A stretch of 36,660 nt of DNA from an uncultured Thermoleophilia bacterium (GTDB lineage: Bacteria > Actinomycetota > Thermoleophilia > UBA2241): contig CAIOZS010000319.1 of NCBI GenBank assembly GCA_903862845.1, forward strand, positions 1 through 36,660. The letters run 5' to 3'. Every line of letters starts with the position of its first letter. The stretch's first letter is position 1. Shown piece by piece: positions 8,092 to 15,289 of this stretch. A program made the position numbers and the translations under genes. Under the pieces are notes generated by a model. It was not told the origin of the DNA and ran no database searches. It saw nothing but the letters and a program-made list of their open reading frames with translations.

Positions 8092-8484
8092 TTGGCCCGA
8101 TACGTCGAACGCACCAAGTACGACTGGTGGAACACCACCTGGAAGCTCGCGCTGTTCATCCTGCTGATCGTGTTCTCCATCGCCGTCATCTACCCATGGC
8201 GCGGCCCTTGGTGGACCGCCGTCATGGTTGTGCTCAGCCTGTGGCTGTATGTGCGCCTCGTGACTCAGCGCACGGCCTACAAGTGCGCGAGCTGCGGCAA
8301 CGTGTTCCAGGTGCCCACGGCGGTCAACTTCTTCACCACGTCGAGCATGGGCAAGAACCCGGACGGCACCTATTTCAGCGCCAAGAACCTCACCTGCCCG
8401 AAGTGCGGCAAGATCACGCAGGCGCGCGTCCTCAAGCGCGCCGACGCGCGGGTCGCCAAAGGCAGCGGCAGGCTGCTCAAGTAG
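8092..8484 (+). CDS. Membrane-anchored zinc-ribbon protein
   Basis: 130 aa starting at a TTG preceded by AAAGGAA, 18 bases after the permease stop. Two hydrophobic helices (about residues 18-34 and 41-57) are followed by a cytoplasmic domain with two CXXC knuckles, Cys65/Cys68 and Cys102/Cys105, separated by a Phe/Thr/Ser-rich loop. This pattern should bind one zinc ion. No named family comes to mind. Its close spacing suggests it belongs to the ABC-exporter operon, perhaps as an accessory or quality-control factor, which is inference. Confidence 0.75.
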   Translation: MARYVERTKYDWWNTTWKLALFILLIVFSIAVIYPWRGPWWTAVMVVLSLWLYVRLVTQRTAYKCASCGNVFQVPTAVNFFTTSSMGKNPDGTYFSAKNLTCPKCGKITQARVLKRADARVAKGSGRLLK

Positions 8485-8493
8485 GGGGCTGAT

Positions 8494-8551
8494 CGCGGCC
8501 CTCTCGTCGGCGCAGCGCCGGGTGAGCGGGCCGCGGGCGCGGAGGGCCGCG
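8494..8551. terminator. Bidirectional terminator-like inverted repeats between convergent genes
   Basis: A 10-bp perfect inverted repeat (8494-8503 with 8542-8551) encloses a smaller hairpin, CGGCGC-A-GCGCCG at 8508-8520. It sits between the stop of the zinc-ribbon gene and the stop of the convergent arsR gene. There is no T-run. A role in ending both transcripts is inferred from position. Confidence 0.4.
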
Positions 8552-8557
8552 CTGCGG

Positions 8558-8995
8558 CTACAGTCCGAGCAGGTTGCCGAGCTCCGCCAGGGCCGCGCGA
8601 GCTGCGGCCTCGTCGACGGCGTAGAAGCTCCACTTGCCGCGCCTGGTCTCACGGATCAGGCCGGCCTCGCGCAGCACCTTGAGGTGGTACGAGACCTTGG
8701 ACTGCGCTAGGCCGTGGAGGCCTTGCAGCTCGCAGACGCAGACGCCCTGCGGCTGGGCACCGGCGGAGCCAGCGGCCGCGGGCCCGCGACAGGACTGGGC
8801 GGCCGTCATCTGCGCCAGCATGCGCAGACGGATCGGGTCGGAGAGCGCTTTGGCCGCCGCCGCCAGGCGCGCGGCCTGGTCCGCGCCGAGCCCCGCGCAA
8901 ACGGGCAGCGGATCGACGCCGGCCGGGAGTGGGCAGCACGAGGCCTGCGACTGCCGAGGCGCGGACGGCGTCTTGTCACGCGTCTGCTCGGGCAT
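8558..8995 (-). CDS. ArsR-family metalloregulator (arsenic-type CVC motif)
   Basis: 145 aa. The ATG at 8995 follows AAGGAG, and 22 upstream in-frame codons are better read as promoter. The core is a winged helix: LSDPIRLRML (residues 51-60), recognition region LAQSKVSYHLKVLREAGLI, and wing RGKWSFY. Cys86 and Cys88 form the CVCEL motif that binds As(III) in E. coli-type ArsR, and an N-terminal Cys20-Cys21 pair plus Cys33 recall the other ArsR arsenic-site type. A Gly/Ala-rich insert (about 70-83) precedes the CVC motif. No arsenic transporter or reductase lies nearby, so the regulon must be elsewhere or only autogenous. Confidence 0.88.
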   Translation of the reverse strand: MPEQTRDKTPSAPRQSQASCCPLPAGVDPLPVCAGLGADQAARLAAAAKALSDPIRLRMLAQMTAAQSCRGPAAAGSAGAQPQGVCVCELQGLHGLAQSKVSYHLKVLREAGLIRETRRGKWSFYAVDEAAARAALAELGNLLGL

Positions 8996-9029
8996 GAGCC
9001 TTCTCCTTGCGGGGACGATGGTCAGACCG

Positions 9030-9068
9030 ACACTACGCGCCGCGAGCATTCATTTCAAGAAGTCTTGA
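9030..9068 (-). promoter_or_regulatory. arsR promoter with overlapping ArsR-type operator
   Basis: On the minus strand TTGAAA (9058-9053) and TAGTGT (9035-9030) are 17 bases apart, a good sigma-70 promoter with predicted start near 9023. The palindrome TCAAG-AAGT-CTTGA (9055-9068) overlaps the -35 box. TCAA-N6-TTGA is the usual core of ArsR-family operators, so autorepression released by metal(loid) is the natural reading. Confidence 0.7.
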
Positions 9069-9112
9069 TGTGGCGGCGACGGCGCGGGGGAGAGCCGCCT
9101 CGCCGCGGCCGT

Positions 9113-11998
9113 TCAGGCGTCGCCGGCGAGCCGCCGCAGGTAGTGCTCCACGACGGCGGGGATCTCCTCCGGCGCCGCTTCGACGACCTCGAGCTTCGGC
9201 AGACTGCCCACGAAGTCGCGGCGGTAGCTCTTCTGCGTGAGGCGATGGTCAAGCACGACAACGACGCCCGTGTCGGTCTCGGTGCGGATAAGGCGCCCGA
9301 AGCCCTGGCGGAACTTGAGCACGGCCTCCGGCAGGTAGAAGCTGTCGAACCAGCGCTCGCCGGCCTCTTCGCAGGCGCGCCGGCGGGCGTGGAACAGCGG
9401 ATCCTGCCGCGGGAACGGCAGCTTGGCGATGACGAGGCAGGTGAGCGTGTCGCCGGGGAAGTCCTGCCCGGTCCAGAGCGTGTCGACGCCGAGCAGGATC
9501 GTCGCGGGATGAGTGCGGAACTCATCGGCCAGAGCGGCCGCGCTGCCGTGCAGGCCCTGGGCCAGCACGAGGACGCCGTCGTCCTCGACGTGCGCCCCGA
9601 CCTCGGCGGCCACCAGGTTCATGTCCCTCTTGTTCGTGAACAGCGCCAGGGTGCGGCCGCCGGTGACCGCGGCGAGGCGCTTGAGGCGCTCGCCCTGGCG
9701 CTGCGCAAGCGCATCTGGACGCCAGGCGCCGCCGGGGTCGTGCTCGAGGATGAGAACCGCCTGGCGGCTGAAGTCGAACGGCGACGGGAAGATGCGCTCG
9801 ACCACGTCGACGTCGGCGTCCAGGCCGGTCATGTGGCGGAAGTACGCGAACGAACCGGTCACCGTGAGGGTAGCGCTGGTGAGAACGGCGCTGCGCAGGC
9901 GGTCCCACAGCGCCTCGCGAACCTGACGCGCAGGGGTGAGAGGCGTGCGCGTGAGCGTCCAGCGTGGGGGTCGCGCGGCGCCGTCGCCCGCGGAACCGCC
10001 GGCGCGCCCGGCGGCCTCGAGCTCACCCCAGACGACGGCCTCCGCGCCGCCGCTGTCGGGCAGCTCGCCGAGGAGGCCTGAGTATTTGGCGGCGTCCTCG
10101 GCGAGCGCCATCACGGCGGCGTGCTCGCGGTGCTCCTCGGGGAGCGCCTCGGCGGCCGGCGCGACGCCGGCGGCCAGCGCCGCAAGGCCCTCGGCGAGGA
10201 GGCCCGTGGCGAGCGCGAACGGGTCCCATGCGGGGAGCTCGCGAAGGCCCGGCGTGATCCACACGGTCTGGTTGTACTCCGTGCCCGCGGCGGTCCGCCG
10301 GCCGCCGCCGGGCTCGGCGTCCTCGTCGCGGGCCGCGACTCCGAGCCGGGCGAGCGTCTCGCCGACGGCTTTCACCAGGTCGGGCAGCAGCTCCGCGGCG
10401 CGCTCGCACGAATCCGCCGCTGCCACGAGGGTCCGTGCCTCGCCGGGCTCGGCGCGCCGCGCTGCCGTGCGCAGGCGCTGCGGAAGCGGCCGCAGCCGGC
10501 GCCGGCCGCGCAGATCGGCGAGCAGCAGATCGACGGCGAGTGCGTCGATCTCCTCGCTGAAGGCTTCGGTGGCCTCGTGATAGAGCAGATGCGCCTCGTC
10601 GATCACCACGTCCTCGAACGGAGGAAGCGTGTCTGGGCCCGTGAGCAGCAGAGCGTGGTTGACGCACACGAGGTGGGCTGCCTCGGCGCGGCTGCGCGCC
10701 AGCCGCCAGTGACAGCCGCGCCGGGAGGGACAGTGCCAACCCAGACAGGTGGCCCGTGAGGAACGCAGCTCGCGGGCCAGCTCGGCCAGCGCCGGCAGCT
10801 CGCGGGAGGCCCGGTACGGCAGCGCCGACAGGTCGACCTCACCGCGTCGCGCCCGGCCGACAAGGTAGGCGAGCGCCAGCGAGCGCTCGCGATCCGGCAA
10901 CGTCTCGCTCTCGGCGGCGACGGCCTCGTCGAGCCGCCGCCGGCAGACGTAGTTCTCGCGGCCCATGAGCAGCGCCCAGCGCCAGCCCGGCGGCAGTGCC
11001 TGCGCGACGAGGGGCAGTTCGTGCGCGGCAAGCTGGCGCTGCAGGGCCTTGGTCTTCGTGCTCACCACGATGCGGCGCCCGGCGGCGGCGGCGGCGAAGG
11101 CCGCCGGCAGAAGATACGCGAGGCTCTTGCCCATGCCGGTGCCGGCCTCGAAGAGGCCCACGCCGCCGCCGGCGAAGATGTCGGCGGCGGCGGCCGCGAG
11201 CTGCGACTGGCCGGGCCGCCGGCGAAACCCGGGAAGGCGGGCGGCCAGGCGCGGCTCACCTTGAGCGGCCTCGCCGGCCGCGTCGCCTTCTGCGCCGACC
11301 CCCAGCTCGGCGCACCAGCCGCCCGCGTCGACGGGCAGGACGGCGAGCGCCGCGCCGCGCGGCTCGTCGGCGACGACCGGCGGCGGCGCCTCGTCGGGCG
11401 TCGCCGCGAAACGGTCGAGCAGCTCGAGCGGCGCCCAGCGGACGGCCGTCAGCAGGCCGCGCTCCTCGGCGCCGAGGCCGGCAGCCCGGGCGCAGAGCCG
11501 CCGGAGCACGTCGGCCGTCGTCTCAGCATCGGGGAGGGCGCGGTGCGCCCGGCGCTCGATGCCGAAGGCGGCGGCCAGGATGGCCAAGGCGTGACGGTCG
11601 AGCTCGGGAAAGAGCAGAAGGGCCGCCTCGAGCGTGTCGAACCACGCGTTGGCGAGCGGCGGCAGGGCCGCCCTGCGGGCGCCGGCCGCCAGGTGATCGC
11701 GGTCGAAGCCGGCGTTGTGACCGACGAGCACCGCGTCGCCGGCGAAGTCGCGCAGTGCCGCGAGCGCCTGGGGGAAGGCGGGGGCGCCGCGCACCTCGGC
11801 GTCGCTGATGTCTGTCAGGCGCGTGATGGAGAGCGGGATCGGCACGCCGGGATCGACGAGCGTGACAAAACGCGCGCAGGTCTCGAGGTCTGGGCCCAGG
11901 CGCACGGCGCCGATCTCGATGAGGCGGTCGCGCTCCGCGTCCAGACCCGTGGTCTCGGTGTCGAGCACGACGAGCTGGGCTGGAGGGGCCGCGGGCAT
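9113..11998 (-). CDS. dinG: DinG-family DNA helicase with N-terminal DnaQ-like 3'-5' exonuclease
   Basis: 961 aa. Residues 1-170 carry the exonuclease motifs DTETTG (13-18), HNAGFDRDHL and HRALPDAETT. The superfamily 2 (XPD/DinG) helicase follows: Walker A GTGMGKS with Lys291, DEAH box with Asp467, and motif VI QGFGRLIR near the C-terminus. Several Cys (YVC, TCLGWHC, GC, LVC) between motifs I and II are candidate ligands of the family's iron-sulfur cluster. The exonuclease-helicase fusion is known from Gram-positive DinG proteins. It probably acts in repair or R-loop removal. The ATG is placed by the start of the exonuclease domain and by a -10 box exactly at leaderless distance. Confidence 0.93.
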   Translation of the reverse strand: MPAAPPAQLVVLDTETTGLDAERDRLIEIGAVRLGPDLETCARFVTLVDPGVPIPLSITRLTDISDAEVRGAPAFPQALAALRDFAGDAVLVGHNAGFDRDHLAAGARRAALPPLANAWFDTLEAALLLFPELDRHALAILAAAFGIERRAHRALPDAETTADVLRRLCARAAGLGAEERGLLTAVRWAPLELLDRFAATPDEAPPPVVADEPRGAALAVLPVDAGGWCAELGVGAEGDAAGEAAQGEPRLAARLPGFRRRPGQSQLAAAAADIFAGGGVGLFEAGTGMGKSLAYLLPAAFAAAAAGRRIVVSTKTKALQRQLAAHELPLVAQALPPGWRWALLMGRENYVCRRRLDEAVAAESETLPDRERSLALAYLVGRARRGEVDLSALPYRASRELPALAELARELRSSRATCLGWHCPSRRGCHWRLARSRAEAAHLVCVNHALLLTGPDTLPPFEDVVIDEAHLLYHEATEAFSEEIDALAVDLLLADLRGRRRLRPLPQRLRTAARRAEPGEARTLVAAADSCERAAELLPDLVKAVGETLARLGVAARDEDAEPGGGRRTAAGTEYNQTVWITPGLRELPAWDPFALATGLLAEGLAALAAGVAPAAEALPEEHREHAAVMALAEDAAKYSGLLGELPDSGGAEAVVWGELEAAGRAGGSAGDGAARPPRWTLTRTPLTPARQVREALWDRLRSAVLTSATLTVTGSFAYFRHMTGLDADVDVVERIFPSPFDFSRQAVLILEHDPGGAWRPDALAQRQGERLKRLAAVTGGRTLALFTNKRDMNLVAAEVGAHVEDDGVLVLAQGLHGSAAALADEFRTHPATILLGVDTLWTGQDFPGDTLTCLVIAKLPFPRQDPLFHARRRACEEAGERWFDSFYLPEAVLKFRQGFGRLIRTETDTGVVVVLDHRLTQKSYRRDFVGSLPKLEVVEAAPEEIPAVVEHYLRRLAGDA

Positions 11999-12004
11999 GC
12001 CGTC

Positions 12005-12010
12005 AGGATA
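12005..12010 (-). promoter_or_regulatory. -10 box of a leaderless dinG transcript
   Basis: TATCCT on the minus strand (12010-12005) is followed by 6 bases and then the dinG ATG, so the predicted first transcribed base is the A of the start codon. No Shine-Dalgarno sequence precedes the ATG. No clear -35 box is seen. Confidence 0.5.
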
Positions 12011-12074
12011 GCAGAGCCCGTGGCCCGGACCGCGGCGGAGCCGGTCGCGGCAGGCGCCGCGCGGCGCGCCGGCC

Positions 12075-13157
12075 TCAGCCCGCCGGCAGACCGGCGAGCG
12101 CGCCGGCGGCCATGGCGGCGATCAGACCCAGAAGCTCGGCCTGACCTTCGCCGGCGGCGCGGCCCAACGTGAGGGTGAGCGCGAGCAGGTTCGCGTCGCA
12201 GGGCGCCGTCGAGACGATCACGTGGGCGGTGTCGGTCTGCGTAGTACCGCCCTTGCCGCTGCCGCTCGGCGAACCGGTAGCGCCGGCGGTGGCACCGTTG
12301 TAGCTGGCTACGCAGGACATCGCCGCGAGCGCCTGCGCGGCCAGGTCGGCCGCCGCCTGGAGCACGCCGCTCCGCGAAACCTGATTCTGCAGGGCGGCGT
12401 GCCCGGCGGCGATCTTCTGGATCGCGTGGCGCAGGGCGAGCACGTCCTGGTCGCTGCGCTTGAGCTGCGCGAACACCTTGGCGTTGTGCATGGCCACGGC
12501 GGCTTGTCCGGCGACCGCGTTGGCGAGGCGCATCTCCTGGCGGCTGAAGCGCCGCTCCCGCTGGTGGTCGAGCACCTCGAGCAGTCCGATGGCCTGGCCC
12601 TGGTGGATCATCGGCAGGATCAGCAGGCACTTGTCGCCGTCGCGGCGCATGATCGCGACCTCGGCCGCGTCCGCGCGAGGGTCGCTGACGTTGACGGTGG
12701 TGGTCTCGTGGTCCTCGATGGCCTTGCGGGCCATGGGGAACTGGCTCAGCGTGTAGGTCATGGTGTCGACCTGACGGTTGCCCAGATTGTCGTATTCCGC
12801 CTGCACGGCGACAGTGCGGGTCGCCGGGTCGTACTCGGAGATCACGCACACGTGGGCGTCGAGCAGGGTGGTCATCTGTTTGGCGACCTCGCGGAGGAGC
12901 TCGGCGACCTCGAGACGGCTGGAGACGACGATGGCGGTCTCTACCAGCGTCTCGAGCTCGCGTTCGCGGGCGAGGCGGGCGGCGAGATGGTTGCTCCCGC
13001 CGATGAGATGGGTGAGCTCGTCGATGTCTTCTTGCCTGATGCGCCGGTGCCCGCCGGCGGTGCGCGTGCAGGGCAGGAAACCGGAGGCCGTCCAGCGGCG
13101 GATCGTGTGCGGCGACACGCCCAGGCGGCGGGCGGCCAACTGTACGCTGTAGTACAT
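12075..13157 (-). CDS. MerR-type HTH / GAF-domain transcriptional regulator, paralog 1
   Basis: 360 aa. The N-terminal 50 residues are a MerR-superfamily helix-turn-helix (SVQLAARRLGVSPHTIRRW, then TRTAGGHRRI). A helical linker leads into a GAF sensor domain at about residues 70-245, and a C-terminal Ala-rich domain of about 95 residues (containing SCVASYNG) looks like a second, degenerate GAF. The ligand is unknown. Its closest visible relative is the gene at 13997-15091, with the same domain order and the same promoter design. It is transcribed away from the cytosine deaminase gene, which may be a target. The ATG at 13157 was chosen because the -10 box places the transcript start exactly on it. 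Confidence 0.85.
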   Translation of the reverse strand: MYYSVQLAARRLGVSPHTIRRWTASGFLPCTRTAGGHRRIRQEDIDELTHLIGGSNHLAARLARERELETLVETAIVVSSRLEVAELLREVAKQMTTLLDAHVCVISEYDPATRTVAVQAEYDNLGNRQVDTMTYTLSQFPMARKAIEDHETTTVNVSDPRADAAEVAIMRRDGDKCLLILPMIHQGQAIGLLEVLDHQRERRFSRQEMRLANAVAGQAAVAMHNAKVFAQLKRSDQDVLALRHAIQKIAAGHAALQNQVSRSGVLQAAADLAAQALAAMSCVASYNGATAGATGSPSGSGKGGTTQTDTAHVIVSTAPCDANLLALTLTLGRAAGEGQAELLGLIAAMAAGALAGLPAG

Positions 13158-13163
13158 GCGCAA

Positions 13164-13212
13164 ACCGTAGCGGGGAACTTACCCATCGTCAACAGACGGC
13201 GAAGTTCTCCGC
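13164..13212 (-). promoter_or_regulatory. Leaderless promoter and inverted-repeat operator of MerR-GAF paralog 1
   Basis: On the minus strand TTGACG (13192-13187), a 17-base spacer and TACGGT (13169-13164) are followed by 6 bases and the ATG, so the message should be leaderless. An inverted repeat, GCGGGGAACTT (13170-13180) with AAGTTCTCCGC (13202-13212), one mismatch, flanks the -35 box; its inner arm lies in the spacer. The paralog has the same arrangement, which points to autoregulation. Confidence 0.72.
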
Positions 13213-13480
13213 GCCCTGGTTGTCAAGATCTCCCGCTCGTCGCAGCGAAGGGAAGCCCAGCAAATGGGCGGTATTTGGCAGCCGGAGGTTGACGTCGTCG
13301 CGTGAGTTTCAGGGCACGCTTGCGGCGCGCGCTTTGCGCTCTCCCGGCACCTTCGCGCTCACTATCGCGGGCGCGCGCGGCCGGCGCGGCATCGCGCTCG
13401 TACCTGGGGTCGCGGCGTGCGCTATCCTGACGCCAATCTCGCGCCGCAGGCCGTGCTTGACCGTCGATTGGAGAAACCCG
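13213..13480 (+). promoter_or_regulatory. Upstream region of the cytosine deaminase gene
   Basis: No gene is seen in this stretch. TATCCT at 13423-13428 is a plausible plus-strand -10 box, giving a leader of about 46 bases with a GGAGAAA ribosome-binding site just before the ATG at 13481. No good -35 box lies 16-18 bases upstream of it. Open frames here are not supported by start sites or by recognisable protein. Confidence 0.35.
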
Positions 13481-13936
13481 ATGGCTCTCACTGATGCCGA
13501 ACAGCTCGCCTATGCCGTCGCCGCGGCCAAGGTCGGTCGTGCCGAAGGGGGGATCCCCATTGGCGCGGCGCTCATTGTCGACGGCGAGGTGCTCGCCGTC
13601 GGGCACAACCTGAGGGTGCAGCGCGGAAGCGCCATCCATCACGGTGAGACCAACTGTCTCGAGAACGCGGGCCGCCTGCCGGCGAGCGTCTACGCACGCG
13701 CGACGATGGTCACGACGCTGTCGCCGTGCGACATGTGCACGGGCGCGATCCTGCTGTACAGGATCCCGCGCGTGATCATCGGCGAGAACACCACGTTCTA
13801 CGGGGGAGAGGACTACCTGCGCTCGCGCGGAGTCGAGGTCGTCGTGCTCGATGATGCCGAGTGCGTCCAGATGATGCGCGATTTCATCGCCGCAGAGCCG
13901 AGCCTGTGGAACGAGGACATCGGCGAGGAAGGCTGA
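13481..13936 (+). CDS. Cytosine deaminase, yeast FCY1-like
   Basis: 151 aa zinc-dependent deaminase. The catalytic set is His54-x-Glu56 in HGETN and Cys83/Cys86 in SPCDMCTGAI. Beyond these general CDA-fold motifs, several stretches match Saccharomyces cytosine deaminase Fcy1 as I remember it: GIPIG, GHN with a likely substrate-binding Asn43, LSPCDMCTGAI, IPR, GEN, and the C-terminal W-x-EDIGE that closes over the active site in the yeast enzyme. Predicted reaction: cytosine to uracil. Length agrees with Fcy1 (158 aa). It stands alone between the two MerR-GAF regulators. Related family members can act on other nucleobases or on creatinine-like rings, so the substrate is probable rather than certain. 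Confidence 0.85.
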   Translation: MALTDAEQLAYAVAAAKVGRAEGGIPIGAALIVDGEVLAVGHNLRVQRGSAIHHGETNCLENAGRLPASVYARATMVTTLSPCDMCTGAILLYRIPRVIIGENTTFYGGEDYLRSRGVEVVVLDDAECVQMMRDFIAAEPSLWNEDIGEEG

Positions 13937-13996
13937 GGCGCCGCTCCGCCGGAGCCGCCGCGCGCAGGCCGGTTTCGGCAGATCGTCGCGCAGACC

Positions 13997-15091
13997 TCAG
14001 GCGGCGGACCCTTCGGGAACCGCCACGGCGGCGGTGGCCGCGGCGATGAGGTCGAGCAACTCCACCTGGCCCTCGCCGGGCGGCTCGCCGAGCGTGACGG
14101 CGAGCGTGAGGTCGGTGCGCCCCGACGGGTCGCGCGACACGACCAGACTGGCGCTGGCGCCGCGCTCGGCGTTGGTGGCGTCGGGGCGGGCGGCGAGTAG
14201 GCCGGCGCCGAAGGCGCCGGCGCTCTCGCCGCCCACGCTGGCCACGCACGAGATCGCGCCGAAGGCTTCGCAGACGGCGCCGGCTACGGCGGCAAGGAGG
14301 CCCGAGCCGCGCCCGGCGGCGCTCACCGCCGGCAGGCGCGCCGTGAGATCGGCGATCATCTCACGCAGGCTGGCCACGTCCTCGTCGCTGCGCCGCCGTG
14401 CGGCGAACAGCTTGGCGTTGTGAATGGCCACCGCCGCCTGCCCGGCGATGGCGCCGGCCAGGCGGCGCTCCTGACGCGAGTACTGGCGGGACCGCTTCTG
14501 ATCGACGACCTCGAGGATGCCGATGGTGCGGCCCTGCACGATGAGCGGAACCATGAGGAGGCTGCGGTCGCCCTCGCGGCGCAGCTCGGCGACCTCGGCG
14601 GGGTCGGCGTCGGGGTCTTCAACGTTGACGACCGCCGCCGTCTGCTCTTGCAGCACGCTGCGCGTCAGGGGGAAATCCCTGAGCTTGTAGGGGCTCGCGT
14701 CGGGCAGGCGCCGCCCGGCGTGGTCGTACTCGGCCAGCGTGACGAGCTCCTGGGCCTCGGCGTCGTACTCTGAGATGGCGCAGAAATGGCAGTCGAGCAG
14801 GCTGGTCATGCGCATCGCGATCTCGAGCAGGAGCTCGGTGAGGTCGATCTTGCCGGCGAGCGCGATGGAGGTGTTGATGAGCACGTCGACCTCGCGCTCC
14901 CGGGCGAGCTGGGCGGCGAGATGGTTGCTGTTGCCGATGGCCTTGGCGAGGTCGTCGATGTCGTGCTCGTCGATGCGCCGGTGGCCACCGGCGGTGCGCG
15001 TGCAGGGAAGGAAGCCGGTCGCGGTCCAGCGCCGGATCGTGACCGCCGACACACCGAGCCGCCGCGCGGCCTGCTGAACGCTCAGAAGCAT
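13997..15091 (-). CDS. MerR-type HTH / GAF-domain transcriptional regulator, paralog 2
   Basis: 364 aa with the same three-part layout as the regulator at 12075-13157: helix-turn-helix (SVQQAARRLGVSAVTIRRW, then TRTAGGHRRI), GAF domain at about residues 70-245, and a conserved C-terminal domain with SCVASVGG and a GEGQVELLDLI motif near the end. The recognition helices of the two differ by few residues, so they may share binding sites. It is convergent with the cytosine deaminase gene and divergent from the saccharopine-dehydrogenase-family gene at 15290, which makes it a candidate regulator of that enzyme and the transporters beyond. The ligand of the GAF domain is unknown. Confidence 0.85.
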   Translation of the reverse strand: MLLSVQQAARRLGVSAVTIRRWTATGFLPCTRTAGGHRRIDEHDIDDLAKAIGNSNHLAAQLAREREVDVLINTSIALAGKIDLTELLLEIAMRMTSLLDCHFCAISEYDAEAQELVTLAEYDHAGRRLPDASPYKLRDFPLTRSVLQEQTAAVVNVEDPDADPAEVAELRREGDRSLLMVPLIVQGRTIGILEVVDQKRSRQYSRQERRLAGAIAGQAAVAIHNAKLFAARRRSDEDVASLREMIADLTARLPAVSAAGRGSGLLAAVAGAVCEAFGAISCVASVGGESAGAFGAGLLAARPDATNAERGASASLVVSRDPSGRTDLTLAVTLGEPPGEGQVELLDLIAAATAAVAVPEGSAA

Positions 15092-15097
15092 GGGCAG

Positions 15098-15148
15098 AAC
15101 CTAGCGGCGTCGCGGCGGGAAGTCAACAAAGGATAAGTTCCCGCCGCG
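15098..15148 (-). promoter_or_regulatory. Leaderless promoter and inverted-repeat operator of MerR-GAF paralog 2
   Basis: On the minus strand TTGACT (15126-15121), 17 bases and TAGGTT (15103-15098) are followed by 6 bases and the ATG, as in paralog 1. A perfect 11-bp inverted repeat (15111-15121 with 15138-15148; arm CGCGGCGGGAA) spans the -35 box with a 16-base spacer. The element GTCAACA is shared with paralog 1. The site also lies in the upstream region of the divergent gene at 15290. Confidence 0.75.
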
Positions 15149-15289
15149 GCAAGGAGCAACTTTCGACAGCACTATGCCCTGTAAAGCGGGCTGATTCTCT
15201 GGGATACTTGATGAGATCGAACAGCCGGTGGGGTGGGACTTTCGTTCTGGAGGCCCGGGGACCGGGAGCACGGGCAGAAGGGTGGGAGC

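Noticed and set aside
6757-8652. Minus-strand open frame of about 630 codons opposite the ABC exporter and zinc-ribbon genes
   Set aside because: Low-complexity His/Asp/Glu/Arg-rich translation, antisense to three genes with clear motifs and overlapping starts and stops.
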